In this document: positions 7,844-14,800 of the stretch, piece by piece
How positions within the stretch are numbered: the first letter of the stretch is position 1
Layout of the letters: each line of letters begins with the position of its first letter
NCBI GenBank assembly: GCA_964455285.1
Contig: CAYVVG010000078.1
Span: forward strand, 1 to 15,857
Origin: CAIVAT01 sp964455285
GTDB lineage: Bacteria; Bacteroidota; Bacteroidia; Bacteroidales; FEN-979
DNA: 15,857 nucleotides
Reading direction: 5' to 3'
The notes under the pieces: model-generated
The model's database searches: none
What the model was told of the DNA's origin: nothing
The model's input: only the letters and a program-made list of their open reading frames with translations
Position numbers and translations under genes: made by a program

Positions 7844-7883
7844 GGGATTGAGGGATTGAGGGATTAAGAAATTGAGGGATTTT
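7844..7883. repeat. 8-bp tandem array, five units
   Basis: Plus-strand units read GGGATTGA, GGGATTGA, GGGATTAA, GAAATTGA and GGGATTTT, in strict 8-base phase. The array fills most of the 54-base gap between the reductase stop and the ketosynthase start. Copy number could change by slippage and would alter the spacing between the two genes. It is too short and degenerate to be a CRISPR. Confidence 0.8.
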
Positions 7884-7892
7884 AATCGTCAA

Positions 7893-8633
7893 TCATGTAT
7901 ACAGTCCACCGTTCACATTGATCACCGCCCCGGTCACGTAGGAAGCTTCGTCGGAGGCCAGGAATCCGACGACGACGGCCACCTCGTCCGGACGGCCGAA
8001 ACGTCCCATCGGGATATTCGCTTTCAATTGCGCTTCGTCCAGGTCTTTGGTCATGTCGGTTTTGATGAACCCCGGAGCGACGGCATTGACCGTAACGTTC
8101 TTGCGGGCGACCTCCTGGGCCAGCGCCTTGGTGGCTCCGATCAGGCCGGCCTTGGCGGCCGAATAGTTGGCCTGCCCGGGTAGCCCTTTCAGCCCCGAGA
8201 GCGAAACGACGTTGATGATGCGGCCTTTCTTGTTCAGGATCATATCTTTGATGACAAACCGTGTGGTGTAGAGAAAACTGTTGAGGTTGGTGCTCAGCAC
8301 ATCGTTCCACTCTTCATTCTTCATCCACATCAACAGGGCATCGCGCCGGATGCCGGCATTGTTCACCAGCACCTGCACATAGGCGCCTTCATGGGCGGCC
8401 AGCCACTGACCCACCGCCTCCTCCGTCTCCTCCTGCGAGGCCACGTCGAATTTCAGCAGATCTCCGTCGCCTCCCGCCTCCCGGATCATCAGCAGCGTCT
8501 TCTCCGCCTCTTCCCGGCCCGAATGGTAGTTGACGAGCACGAAAAACCCCATACCGGCCAGTTTTACGCAGATCGCCCGCCCGATTCCCCGGGAACCACC
8601 TGTGACCAGCGCAATTTTACTCGATTGGTCCAT
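7893..8633 (-). CDS. 3-oxoacyl-ACP reductase (FabG-like SDR)
   Basis: A short-chain dehydrogenase of 246 aa from the ATG complementary to 8631-8633. An in-frame ATG at 8654 would add seven residues. The NADPH motif TGGSRGIG is at residues 11-18, NNAG at 91-94, and the catalytic Ser144, Tyr157 and Lys161 lie in VVSLSGLKGLPGQANYSAAK. The C-terminus SYVTGAVINVNGG is the usual FabG ending. It reduces the 3-oxoacyl-ACP made by the adjacent ketosynthase. Its neighbours make it a cluster-specific reductase, not the housekeeping FabG. A GC-rich palindrome lies between it and the upstream lyase gene. Confidence 0.93.
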   Translation of the reverse strand: MDQSSKIALVTGGSRGIGRAICVKLAGMGFFVLVNYHSGREEAEKTLLMIREAGGDGDLLKFDVASQEETEEAVGQWLAAHEGAYVQVLVNNAGIRRDALLMWMKNEEWNDVLSTNLNSFLYTTRFVIKDMILNKKGRIINVVSLSGLKGLPGQANYSAAKAGLIGATKALAQEVARKNVTVNAVAPGFIKTDMTKDLDEAQLKANIPMGRFGRPDEVAVVVGFLASDEASYVTGAVINVNGGLYT

Positions 8634-8669
8634 TTGTTTTATTTCCAGTATCATTATGTCGGGAACTGG

Positions 8670-8730
8670 TACCCACCCCGGCCTCCGGCCTTCCCCTCCC
8701 TGCTGGCAGGGAGGGGGCAGGGGGTGGGTA
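8670..8730. repeat. 61-bp GC-rich imperfect palindrome
   Basis: The outer arms TACCCACCCC (8670-8679) and GGGGTGGGTA (8721-8730) are exact inverted copies. The inner arms CCCCTCCCTGC (8693-8703) and GCAGGGAGGGG (8706-8716) are also exact, around a two-base centre. The left side carries an extra 13 bases, including GGCCTCCGGCC. It begins one base after the lyase stop and ends 36 bases before the reductase start. It could be a small dispersed (REP- or MITE-like) repeat, or an RNA hairpin that lowers expression or protects the mRNA end within the operon. Confidence 0.8.
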
Positions 8731-8731
8731 T

Positions 8732-10282
8732 CTAGTCAATCCCAAACTTCAGCTTGTTCTCCAGGATGTACATTGCGATCTCGTGTATCTCCTTGTATTT
8801 CGTCGTGTCTTCGGTGAATTTCGGGACGATCTTCCTAAGGTCTTCGAACTTTTTCCGGGAGTAGGTCGAGAGTTTCGTCCTGCATTTCATGAAATCGATG
8901 GCCTGCAGGATGGTGATCATGTGGATCGACATCACGATATAAGTGTGGTCGATCACCCGCTTCGTCATCATCGCCGCGTTGGTGCCCATGCTCACGATAT
9001 CCTGGTTGTCGTTGTTGTTGGTGATGCTGTGGATCGACATGGGGAAGCAGAGCGTCTGGTTCTCTGCCACCGTCGAGACAGCGGTGAACTGCACCCCCTG
9101 CATGCCCAGGTTATAGCCCAGTTTTCCCAGGTTGACGAACGGCGGGAGTTTCTGGTTCATCTTGTCGTTCATCAGGTAGTTGAGCTGCCTTTCGGCCAGC
9201 ATCGAAAGTTTGGTGACGGCGATCTTGAGCTTGTCCATCTCCAGGGCAACGTAGTCGCCGTGGAAGTTCCCGCCGTGAAACACGTTTTTCGCGTCGCTGT
9301 CGATGATGGGGTTGTCGTTGGCGGAGTTCACTTCGTTGATCAGCACCTTCTCGGCGTTGAGTATGGTGTCGAGGATGGGGCCGAGTACCTGGGGCACGCA
9401 CCGCAGGGAGTAGTATTCCTGCACCTTGTGGGTGAACACCTCCACCTGTTCGGTCTTGCCGTTGTTGTAGAGGTGGTCGTCGCGCCGGCGGATCAGGCGG
9501 CTGTCCTGAAGGATGGAGCGCATGATCCGCGCCACCTGGTTCTGGCCGTAATGCGACTTCACCCGGTTGAGCCCGTCGGAGAAATGGTCGTCGTACGACT
9601 CCACGATCTCGTTGATCATCGACGAGGCGAGGACGGCCCAGTCGAGAAGGTTCTTGGCATGGACGATGTTGACCATGCCGATGCCGGTCATGGCCGAGGT
9701 GCCGTTGATGAGCGACAGTCCTTCGCGGATGTGCATCTTCACCGGGGTGAGGCCCTCTTTTTGAAATACCCCGGCCGTCGATTTCAGTTTTCCCTTGTGC
9801 CAGATCTCGCCTTCTCCGATGAGGTTGAGCGCAAGGTGAGCCAGTTGCACCAGGTCGCCGCTGGCGCCGACGCCGCCATGTTCGGGAATGTATGGATTGA
9901 TATTCCGGTTGATCAGTTCCTTCAGCAGTTCCACCACTTCGGGATGGATTCCCGACCGGGCCTGCATGAAGGTGTTGAGGCGGGCCAGCATCGTGGCTTT
10001 GGCGTAGATCTCGGGCAGGGGGGAGCCGGAGCCTGCGCTGTGGCTTCGGATCAGGTTGTACTGGAGCTGGAGTTCGCTGTTGCCATTGATCTTGTACTGG
10101 GCCATGGGGCCCAGCCCGGTGTTGATGCCGTATATGACCTTCCCTTTGGCAAATTCCTTCAGAAAGTCAAAGTTCTCTTCTACCTTTTTTACTGCTGCGG
10201 GGTCGAGGCGTATCTTCTCTCCAAGGAACAGGATCTTATAAAAATCGTCGGGGGTGAGCTTCTGTAATCCTACGTTAATCAT
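8732..10282 (-). CDS. Aromatic amino acid ammonia-lyase (probably tyrosine ammonia-lyase)
   Basis: A 516-aa MIO-type lyase. The prosthetic group forms from Ala140-Ser141-Gly142 in EHGGVGASGDLVQL. Other conserved parts are Tyr51 in VIYGINTG, SANDNPIID, the VFHGGNFHGDY block and HSITNNNDNQDIVSMGTN. Remembered sequence of the F. johnsoniae tyrosine ammonia-lyase shares LQYNLIRSHS and many of these blocks, including a His (His81 here) at the substrate-selectivity position. This favours tyrosine, giving p-coumarate as polyene starter, over histidine; gene context (ketosynthase, ACP, reductase, no hut genes) agrees. It is the first gene of the operon, and its promoter lies at 10335-10342. The assignment of tyrosine over phenylalanine or histidine is inference. 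Confidence 0.9.
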   Translation of the reverse strand: MINVGLQKLTPDDFYKILFLGEKIRLDPAAVKKVEENFDFLKEFAKGKVIYGINTGLGPMAQYKINGNSELQLQYNLIRSHSAGSGSPLPEIYAKATMLARLNTFMQARSGIHPEVVELLKELINRNINPYIPEHGGVGASGDLVQLAHLALNLIGEGEIWHKGKLKSTAGVFQKEGLTPVKMHIREGLSLINGTSAMTGIGMVNIVHAKNLLDWAVLASSMINEIVESYDDHFSDGLNRVKSHYGQNQVARIMRSILQDSRLIRRRDDHLYNNGKTEQVEVFTHKVQEYYSLRCVPQVLGPILDTILNAEKVLINEVNSANDNPIIDSDAKNVFHGGNFHGDYVALEMDKLKIAVTKLSMLAERQLNYLMNDKMNQKLPPFVNLGKLGYNLGMQGVQFTAVSTVAENQTLCFPMSIHSITNNNDNQDIVSMGTNAAMMTKRVIDHTYIVMSIHMITILQAIDFMKCRTKLSTYSRKKFEDLRKIVPKFTEDTTKYKEIHEIAMYILENKLKFGID

Positions 10283-10334
10283 CTCAATTATTGCTAATTA
10301 CCATTCAACACAACGAATCAACCGATCAAAGTTG

Positions 10335-10342
10335 CAAAGGTA
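10335..10342 (-). promoter_or_regulatory. Promoter -7 box for the polyene operon
   Basis: The minus strand reads TACCTTTG, an exact match to the TAnnTTTG element of the Bacteroidota housekeeping sigma factor. Transcription would start about six bases further on, giving a leader of roughly 45 bases to the lyase ATG at 10282. No good -33 TTG is seen; an AT-rich stretch takes its place. Confidence 0.6.
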
Positions 10343-10364
10343 TAATTTTATTTTAAAAAATTCT

Positions 10365-10372
10365 TATCTTTG
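10365..10372 (+). promoter_or_regulatory. Promoter -7 box for tRNA-Arg
   Basis: TATCTTTG matches TAnnTTTG and is followed by CAGCC, as is common ahead of stable RNA genes in this phylum. It is divergent from the operon promoter, the two boxes being 22 bases apart over a shared AT-rich spacer (10343-10364). The predicted leader to the tRNA is about 70 bases and contains both tandem arrays. Confidence 0.65.
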
Positions 10373-10386
10373 CAGCCCGAAAGAAG

Positions 10387-10402
10387 GTAACGAGGTAACG
10401 AG
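10387..10402. repeat. Two tandem copies of GTAACGAG
   Basis: Two exact 8-base units followed by a degenerate third (GCGACGGA). They lie in the predicted leader of the tRNA-Arg transcript. Confidence 0.6.
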
Positions 10403-10415
10403 GCGACGGAATCAG

Positions 10416-10443
10416 ATCGTACATCGTACATCGTACATCGTAG
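10416..10443. repeat. Four tandem heptamers ATCGTAC
   Basis: Three exact units ATCGTAC and a fourth ATCGTAG in strict 7-base phase, ending eight bases before the tRNA. The unit includes the self-complementary GTAC. It would be transcribed as part of the pre-tRNA leader and removed by RNase P. Confidence 0.75.
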
Positions 10444-10451
10444 ATAATAAT

Positions 10452-10525
10452 GGCTCCGTAGCTCAACTGAATAGAGCATCTGACTACGGATCAGAAGGTT
10501 GGGGGTTTGACTCCCTCCGGAGTCA
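10452..10525 (+). tRNA. tRNA-Arg (anticodon ACG)
   Basis: A full cloverleaf. The acceptor stem is GGCTCCG (10452-10458) with CGGAGTC (10518-10524), one G-T pair. The D stem is GCTC/GAGC and the anticodon stem TCTGA/TCAGA, with loop CTACGGA (ACG at 10486-10488). The variable region is AGGTT. The T stem is GGGGG/CCCTC, the T loop TTTGACT, and the discriminator A is 10525. CCA is not encoded. ACG (edited to ICG by TadA) reads CGU, CGC and CGA. Position 19 is A (10470) and position 56 is T (10508), where almost all tRNAs have G19 and C56; the two changes still allow a pair. Its 3' half is a plausible integration site for the element that follows. Confidence 0.95.
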
Positions 10526-10606
10526 CTGATTGCTTCTGGAATAGCATTATTTACTGATGTTTCGGAAGGTGGTTGCTAAAAACTGTCAAGTTTTCTGTCA
10601 ACTCGC

Positions 10607-10652
10607 AAAACCCAAATGGTAAAATCATCCGATTTTGTTGTTTGGGTTTTTT
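10607..10652 (+). terminator. Intrinsic terminator hairpin after tRNA-Arg
   Basis: The stem is 20 pairs: 10607-10626 with 10631-10650. It comprises AAAACCCAAA/TTTGGGTTTT, four G-U pairs (TGGT/GTTG) and AAAATC/GATTTT, around the loop ATCC. It is followed by more T (10647-10652). An A run opens the other side, so it could also act on leftward transcripts. It would stop tRNA read-through into the element. Confidence 0.7.
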
Positions 10653-10839
10653 CTTTGTTATTTCCTGTAAAGATACGTAAATATTGAATTCTCCGTTCAC
10701 AAAGTCACGTCTGAGATCTTGTGTCCTGGATCCATTCAGGCTATCCTGATAATTCCAATTTATATTCATTCTTAAAGGCCTGTCCAACCAGTTTATTCAT
10801 TGGATATTGCGACTTTATTAGTTTACATTGGGTTTATTT

Positions 10840-10883
10840 TCAGGTTACTATCAGGTTACTAACAGTTTATAATTCAGTTAGTT
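10840..10883. repeat. 11-bp iteron-like direct repeats
   Basis: TCAGGTTACTA occurs twice in exact tandem (10840-10850 and 10851-10861). Two degenerate copies follow in the same 11-base phase (10862-10872 ACAGTTTATAA and 10873-10883 TTCAGTTAGTT). One unit per helical turn puts all copies on one face of the DNA. They lie about 40-80 bases upstream of the -7 box of the HTH gene, suiting an operator, an excisionase site or an origin. Confidence 0.65.
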
Positions 10884-10920
10884 GTTAATAAGTTGGCTGT
10901 ACGGTTACAATTTTGACGCT

Positions 10921-10928
10921 TACTTTTG
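10921..10928 (+). promoter_or_regulatory. Candidate -7 box for the HTH gene
   Basis: TACTTTTG matches TAnnTTTG and would start transcription near 10935, about 19 bases before the ATG at 10954. This supports that start over the upstream in-frame ATG at 10882. No clear -33 element at the usual distance. Confidence 0.45.
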
Positions 10929-10953
10929 CCGGTGTAAATTTTTGTTAAAAACT

Positions 10954-11133
10954 ATGGGCGAAAAATCAATAATTGAAAAACCGGTTACAGCGAAGTTCAT
11001 TTGCAAACTTATCGGGGTGAGTCGGCCGGCTCTTCATAAATGGAGTAAGGAGAAAATCATCCGGTCTCACAAACTTGGTGGCAAACTTTTCTATTTTGAG
11101 AGTGAGGTCATGGAGGATCTGAAAAAATGTTAG
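10954..11133 (+). CDS. Small excisionase/AlpA-like HTH protein
   Basis: A 59-aa protein made of little more than a winged-helix or MerR-like HTH: VTAKFICKLIGVSRPALHKW is the HTH, then KIIRSHKLGGKLFYFESEV is the wing and the closing strand. This is the layout of the helix_turn_helix_17/excisionase family common in Bacteroidota integrative elements. I take the ATG at 10954; an in-frame ATG at 10882 would add 24 residues unlike the family and lies upstream of the likely promoter. Inference: it binds the 11-bp repeats just upstream and either controls its own operon or acts as a recombination directionality factor. There is no Shine-Dalgarno site. Confidence 0.75.
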   Translation: MGEKSIIEKPVTAKFICKLIGVSRPALHKWSKEKIIRSHKLGGKLFYFESEVMEDLKKC

Positions 11134-11252
11134 TGTTAGATATTCCTGGTATACATATATGATTCTAAACGCAAATTAACCTGTGAAGATATTGATTAAT
11201 TTGTCAACAAAATAATGACGGAATATTAATCAAAAAAAATGAATGTTAATTT

Positions 11253-11507
11253 ATGAAAATGAGCAATGAGGTACTGACCATACTCAGAGCGGAATTACCA
11301 AGAGGGAGCGTTCCGCAAATTAGAAAGCGATTGTTGGATAAAAATTCTCCTTTTTCCCTGCAGTACATTTATCGCTGCCTGGACCCGAATAAACCGGATT
11401 ATAAGGAAATCATCATCAAAGAAGCTGTTCTGCTTAGCGAAGAACTTGCAAAAGGAAAGGAAGACCTGGAAGTACGTGTGCTGCAACTCAGGAGGGCAAT
11501 ACAATGA
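11253..11507 (+). CDS. Small unknown protein, possible HTH (84 aa)
   Basis: I do not recognise a named family. Residues about 14-50 (LPRGSVPQIRKRL, then FSLQYIYRCLDPNKPDY) look like a cryptic helix-turn-helix: a helix, a turn, and a recognition-like helix followed by KP as in small Bacteroidota phage and element regulators. The rest is an amphipathic helix rich in Glu and Leu. A second ATG two codons later (11259) is an alternative start. The gene follows the HTH gene after 119 AT-rich bases and overlaps the next gene by four bases (ATGA). A DNA-binding role is a weak inference. Confidence 0.7.
   Translation: MKMSNEVLTILRAELPRGSVPQIRKRLLDKNSPFSLQYIYRCLDPNKPDYKEIIIKEAVLLSEELAKGKEDLEVRVLQLRRAIQ
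11490..11495 (+). promoter_or_regulatory. Strong Shine-Dalgarno site for the 82-aa gene
   Basis: AGGAGG lies eight bases before the ATG at 11504, inside the 3' end of the previous gene. Such strong sites are rare in Bacteroidota, whose genes in the rest of this window lack them. It could be partly chance, as the bases also encode Leu-Arg-Arg. Confidence 0.5.
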
Positions 11508-11752
11508 AAACGTTCTCTGCCATGAGCGAACCTGATCTGTTGCTGACCCGTAGTGCCTACTTCAGTCATATAGAAAAACTGAAGAAGGATTTTGAAGCGA
11601 AAAAACAATCAGGAGTTGAAATTTCCGACAATGAAACTGCACAGCACCAAAAAGAATTAATCCGCTTGAGTGAACTGATCCAGGCGATCAGCATGCAATT
11701 TCCCAAAATGACATTGGCTGAATATTGGGAGTGGAGAAAAAGAACATCATAA
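11504..11752 (+). CDS. Small unknown helical protein (82 aa)
   Basis: No family recognised. The protein is likely almost all helix: residues about 18-65 show heptad-like spacing of Leu, Ile and Ala with many Lys and Glu (for example YFSHIEKLKKDFEAKK and HQKELIRLSELIQAI), so a coiled coil is plausible. It ends with an aromatic AEYWEWRK. Its ATG overlaps the stop of the 84-aa gene (ATGA) and has a strong ribosome-binding site. Its stop is five bases before the left arm of the hairpin in front of the primase gene, which suggests that its translation controls primase synthesis. A replication accessory or regulatory role is inference from position. Confidence 0.72.
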   Translation: MKTFSAMSEPDLLLTRSAYFSHIEKLKKDFEAKKQSGVEISDNETAQHQKELIRLSELIQAISMQFPKMTLAEYWEWRKRTS

Positions 11753-11757
11753 TTCAG

Positions 11758-11817
11758 CTCCGGTCTTGAAACAATTAATGCCTGAAATCCAATGAAAATG
11801 ACCCTTTCAAACCGGAG
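11758..11817 (+). promoter_or_regulatory. Hairpin that would hide the primase ribosome-binding site
   Basis: The left arm CTCCGGTCTTGAAA (11758-11771) pairs with TTTCAAACCGGAG (11805-11817): 13 pairs with one bulged C and a 33-base loop. The right arm contains GGAG (11814-11817), eight bases before the primase ATG at 11826. The left arm begins five bases after the stop of the 82-aa gene, within the footprint of a terminating ribosome, so the structure could couple the two genes. Confidence 0.6.
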
Positions 11818-11825
11818 AGTGAAAT

Positions 11826-14800
11826 ATGATATCGAATTCAGATGAGATAAAAAATTCCATTGAAATAAGTGAAATCCTGGGTGATTTTATCACCCTGAAG
11901 AAAAAGGGGATCAACTACATTTCCGGTTGCCCATTCCACAACGAAAAAACTCCCAGTTTTATCGTAAACCCCGTCCGGGGGACTTTCAAATGTTTTGGGT
12001 GCGGCAAATCCGGTGATGCCATAGAGTTCCTGCGAGAGCATGAGGCAATGAGCTATTCCGAGGCGCTCACCTACATTGCAAATCGCTACAGCATTCCTGT
12101 TAAAATGAATGGCGCACATCAGCTGTACACTGATGCTGAGAAACGCCGTGACGGAATTTTCGCTGTTTTGAAATGGGCCAAAGACAACTTCAAATCGAAT
12201 TTACGGCTTATCCCCAGAGAGATGCCCCAATCTGCCCCGATTGTCAATCAGGCAGTTGAATATTTGAAAAAGCGCGGTCTTGAAAATGGGATTGAATTGT
12301 TTGAACTCGGTTACGCCGAAAGCGGAAATGATTTACTCAGTTCCGCTCACAAAGCCGGGTATACCGATGACATCCTCCAGGCAGCAGGCCTGATCAAGAG
12401 AAACGAGAAGGGGAACCTATATGATACCTTCACCAGGCGGATTATGTTCCCCTTTTTTGACCGCTCCGGCCGGGTGATCGGTTTTACCGGCCGGCTAATC
12501 ACTTCTGAAAAGGATAAACCAAAATACCTGAACAGCCCTGAAACCGAGGTTTTCAAAAAGAGCCGGTTTCTTTACGGGCTTTACCAATCCAAAAAAGAGA
12601 TCATGAAAGCCGGCGAATGCCTGCTGGTCGAAGGTCAGACCGACCTGATCAGCTGGCACCTGGCCGGTATAAAAAACGTGGTGGCCGGTTCCGGTACTGC
12701 CCTGAGTGAAGACCAGGTCAAAATGATCCTGTCGCTCACCCGTTGCTTGACAATCGTGTATGACGGGGATCCTGCCGGAATTAAAGCCAGCGTTTCCAAT
12801 ATCAAGGTACCCCTTCAACTCGGTCTCGATGTTTACCTGGTCGTTCTTCCGCAAGGGGAAGACCCCGATTCATTCGTCATCAAATACGGTGAAGAACAGC
12901 TCAGAAAATACATTGAGGATAACCGCCAAGACATCGTTTCATTCAGGATCGGGATGGTCAAAGAGCAAGTCGAGAAAGACCCGCTCCAGAAAGCCCGTCA
13001 TGTAAAAGAGCTTGTTTCCCAGATATCGCTCATCAGTGATGACGAGACCAGGCAGTACCTGATCGCCGATATCGCGAAACAACTCGATGTCCAAGCTGAA
13101 GACCTTCACCGGAACCTGAAAAAACAGCTTCCGAAGGTTGACGTTACCGAAAAGGGTTTTTATGGCCTGGATGCATCCCTGGATATGATCGCCGAAAAAG
13201 GCTTTGCAATTCTGCTTTCTGATCCGACGCTGGTCGTTTCCTATCATGCAGAAGGGAAGGAAAACACTATCAGCCTGCCGGCAGGATTGCTACGGAAGGA
13301 CGATCTATTCAGGTTATCACAGCTAACCAGAAACATCAAAATCGAAGGCCTTTCAAGGGTTGTCGATGACAATGACGCAGAACTACCGCTCACAGAAGCC
13401 GGGAGATTGCTTACCGAATTGGGTCTTCGGGTCGAAGTCTGCGAAGATGGAAGCGTGGATGAAACTGAAGAAGATGCAAAGGATCCCGTGTACATTGACT
13501 TTTTGGACTTTTATGTCTCGGGCCTGACTTACCGGTTGTTCCGTCACCCGGATACCAAACGGTCCAAGAAGTTTGTGGAGATGACTGCCGAGTTCCTTTC
13601 AAAACTCGACAACACGATCATCCACATTAAGACCAACGAGATAGCCAAAAAGTTCGGCCTGACCCAGGGAGCTTTCTCAAAGGTACTTCGCCCCTTTGTG
13701 GAGAAGCGAAAGAACCTGGCAGTTCAGCAGCAAGAACGGGTTGTCATCGATGACCAGCAGTTCGTTTTTGATATCGCCCACCTGCCGGATTACGTGGATC
13801 AGGGATTCTTTCAGCGGTACGGATTCTTTGCTGCGCAGAACAAATCCGGGAACAAGATTTTCTATGTCTTCCGTACCCTGGATAATACCCTGGTCAAAGT
13901 AGGGAACTTCTACCTTGAACCTTTGTTCCAAGTGTATGACCTTGATCCGACCAAGAATAAGCGGATAGTCGAACTGTTCCATTCCGAGCTGAACACGGCC
14001 GAGTACGTCGAATTCAAAAGCGGCGACATGGTCGAGCTGCAGCAGTTCAAGAAATTCCTCTGGAACAATGGGGGCTATATCTTCACCAATGGCAAGCCTT
14101 TCCATCATGAAAAAATCCTGGAGAGCATCGCACTTCGGTTCCCCAAATGCTGGGAGTTCTCAACCTTCGGCTGGCAACCGGAGGGCTTTTTCGCATTTGC
14201 AAACGGTATCATCTCCGACAATTCCTTCCTCCATGTCGATGACCTCGGTCTGGTAAGGTTCAAGGAGGTCACTTACTATTCTCCCTCGTTCAGCAAGATC
14301 TACAAGGACCAGCGTGCCGATAACGACCGGTACGAGTACGACCGGTACCTTGTTTACCGCCCTGAGCAGAAAACATCCTGGTCACAATGGGCTAAGTTAA
14401 TGTACAGAGTTTACCAGTACAATAACAATGGAATGTGGGCGCTACTGTTCACCATACTGTCGGCTAACCGTTCCATCATATTCCCGATCGAGCGTTTCTT
14501 CACCTCCCTTTTTTTCATTGGCCCCACTGAATCTGGCAAATCCCGGATTGCGGAAAGCATCCGGGCGCCCTTTATGCATGGAGCGCCTCTGTTCAACCTG
14601 AATTCAGGCACTGATGCGGCGTTTTTCACCAGCCTGGAAAGATTCCGGGACATCCCGGTGATCTTCGAAGAGTACAACGATTACCAGATTTCCGACGTGA
14701 AATTCCAGGGTTTGAAAGCGGCGGTGTATGACAATGAAGGCAAGCAGAAACGTAAGGATGCATCGAGCCGGGATATCGATGTTTCCAAAATAAACGGCTG

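Larger units (their letters stand above)
10526..10953 (+). other. Gene-free left end of the putative mobile element
   Basis: A 428-base AT-rich stretch between the tRNA and the HTH gene. I see no convincing gene in it. It contains two CTGTCAA copies (10583-10589 and 10595-10601), a strong hairpin (10607-10650), 11-bp repeats (10840-10861 and degenerate copies to 10883) and a TAnnTTTG box (10921-10928). This is the layout expected of an attachment region with recombinase or regulator binding sites, but no attachment core can be fixed without the other end. Confidence 0.5.

Noticed and set aside
7839..7892. N-terminal extension of the ketosynthase from a TTG at 7892
   Set aside because: The extra residues come from an 8-bp repeat array, and the ATG at 7838 starts exactly where FabF proteins start.
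10416..10443. Heptamer array considered as a CRISPR remnant
   Set aside because: The units are directly adjacent without spacers and only seven bases long.
10583..10601. Direct repeat CTGTCAA separated by five bases
   Set aside because: Could be a recombinase arm site, but two 7-base copies in an AT-rich spacer are too weak to call alone.
10551..10787. Minus-strand open frame of 78 codons after the tRNA
   Set aside because: It is read through the terminator hairpin, has low-complexity Lys/Gln-rich composition, and has no recognisable domain or ribosome-binding site.
11778..11845. Tiny frames in the loop of the pre-primase hairpin (MPEIQ and a 17-codon frame overlapping the primase start)
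   Set aside because: Not annotated as genes: no ribosome-binding site and only 5 and 17 codons. Mentioned only as possible parts of the control region.
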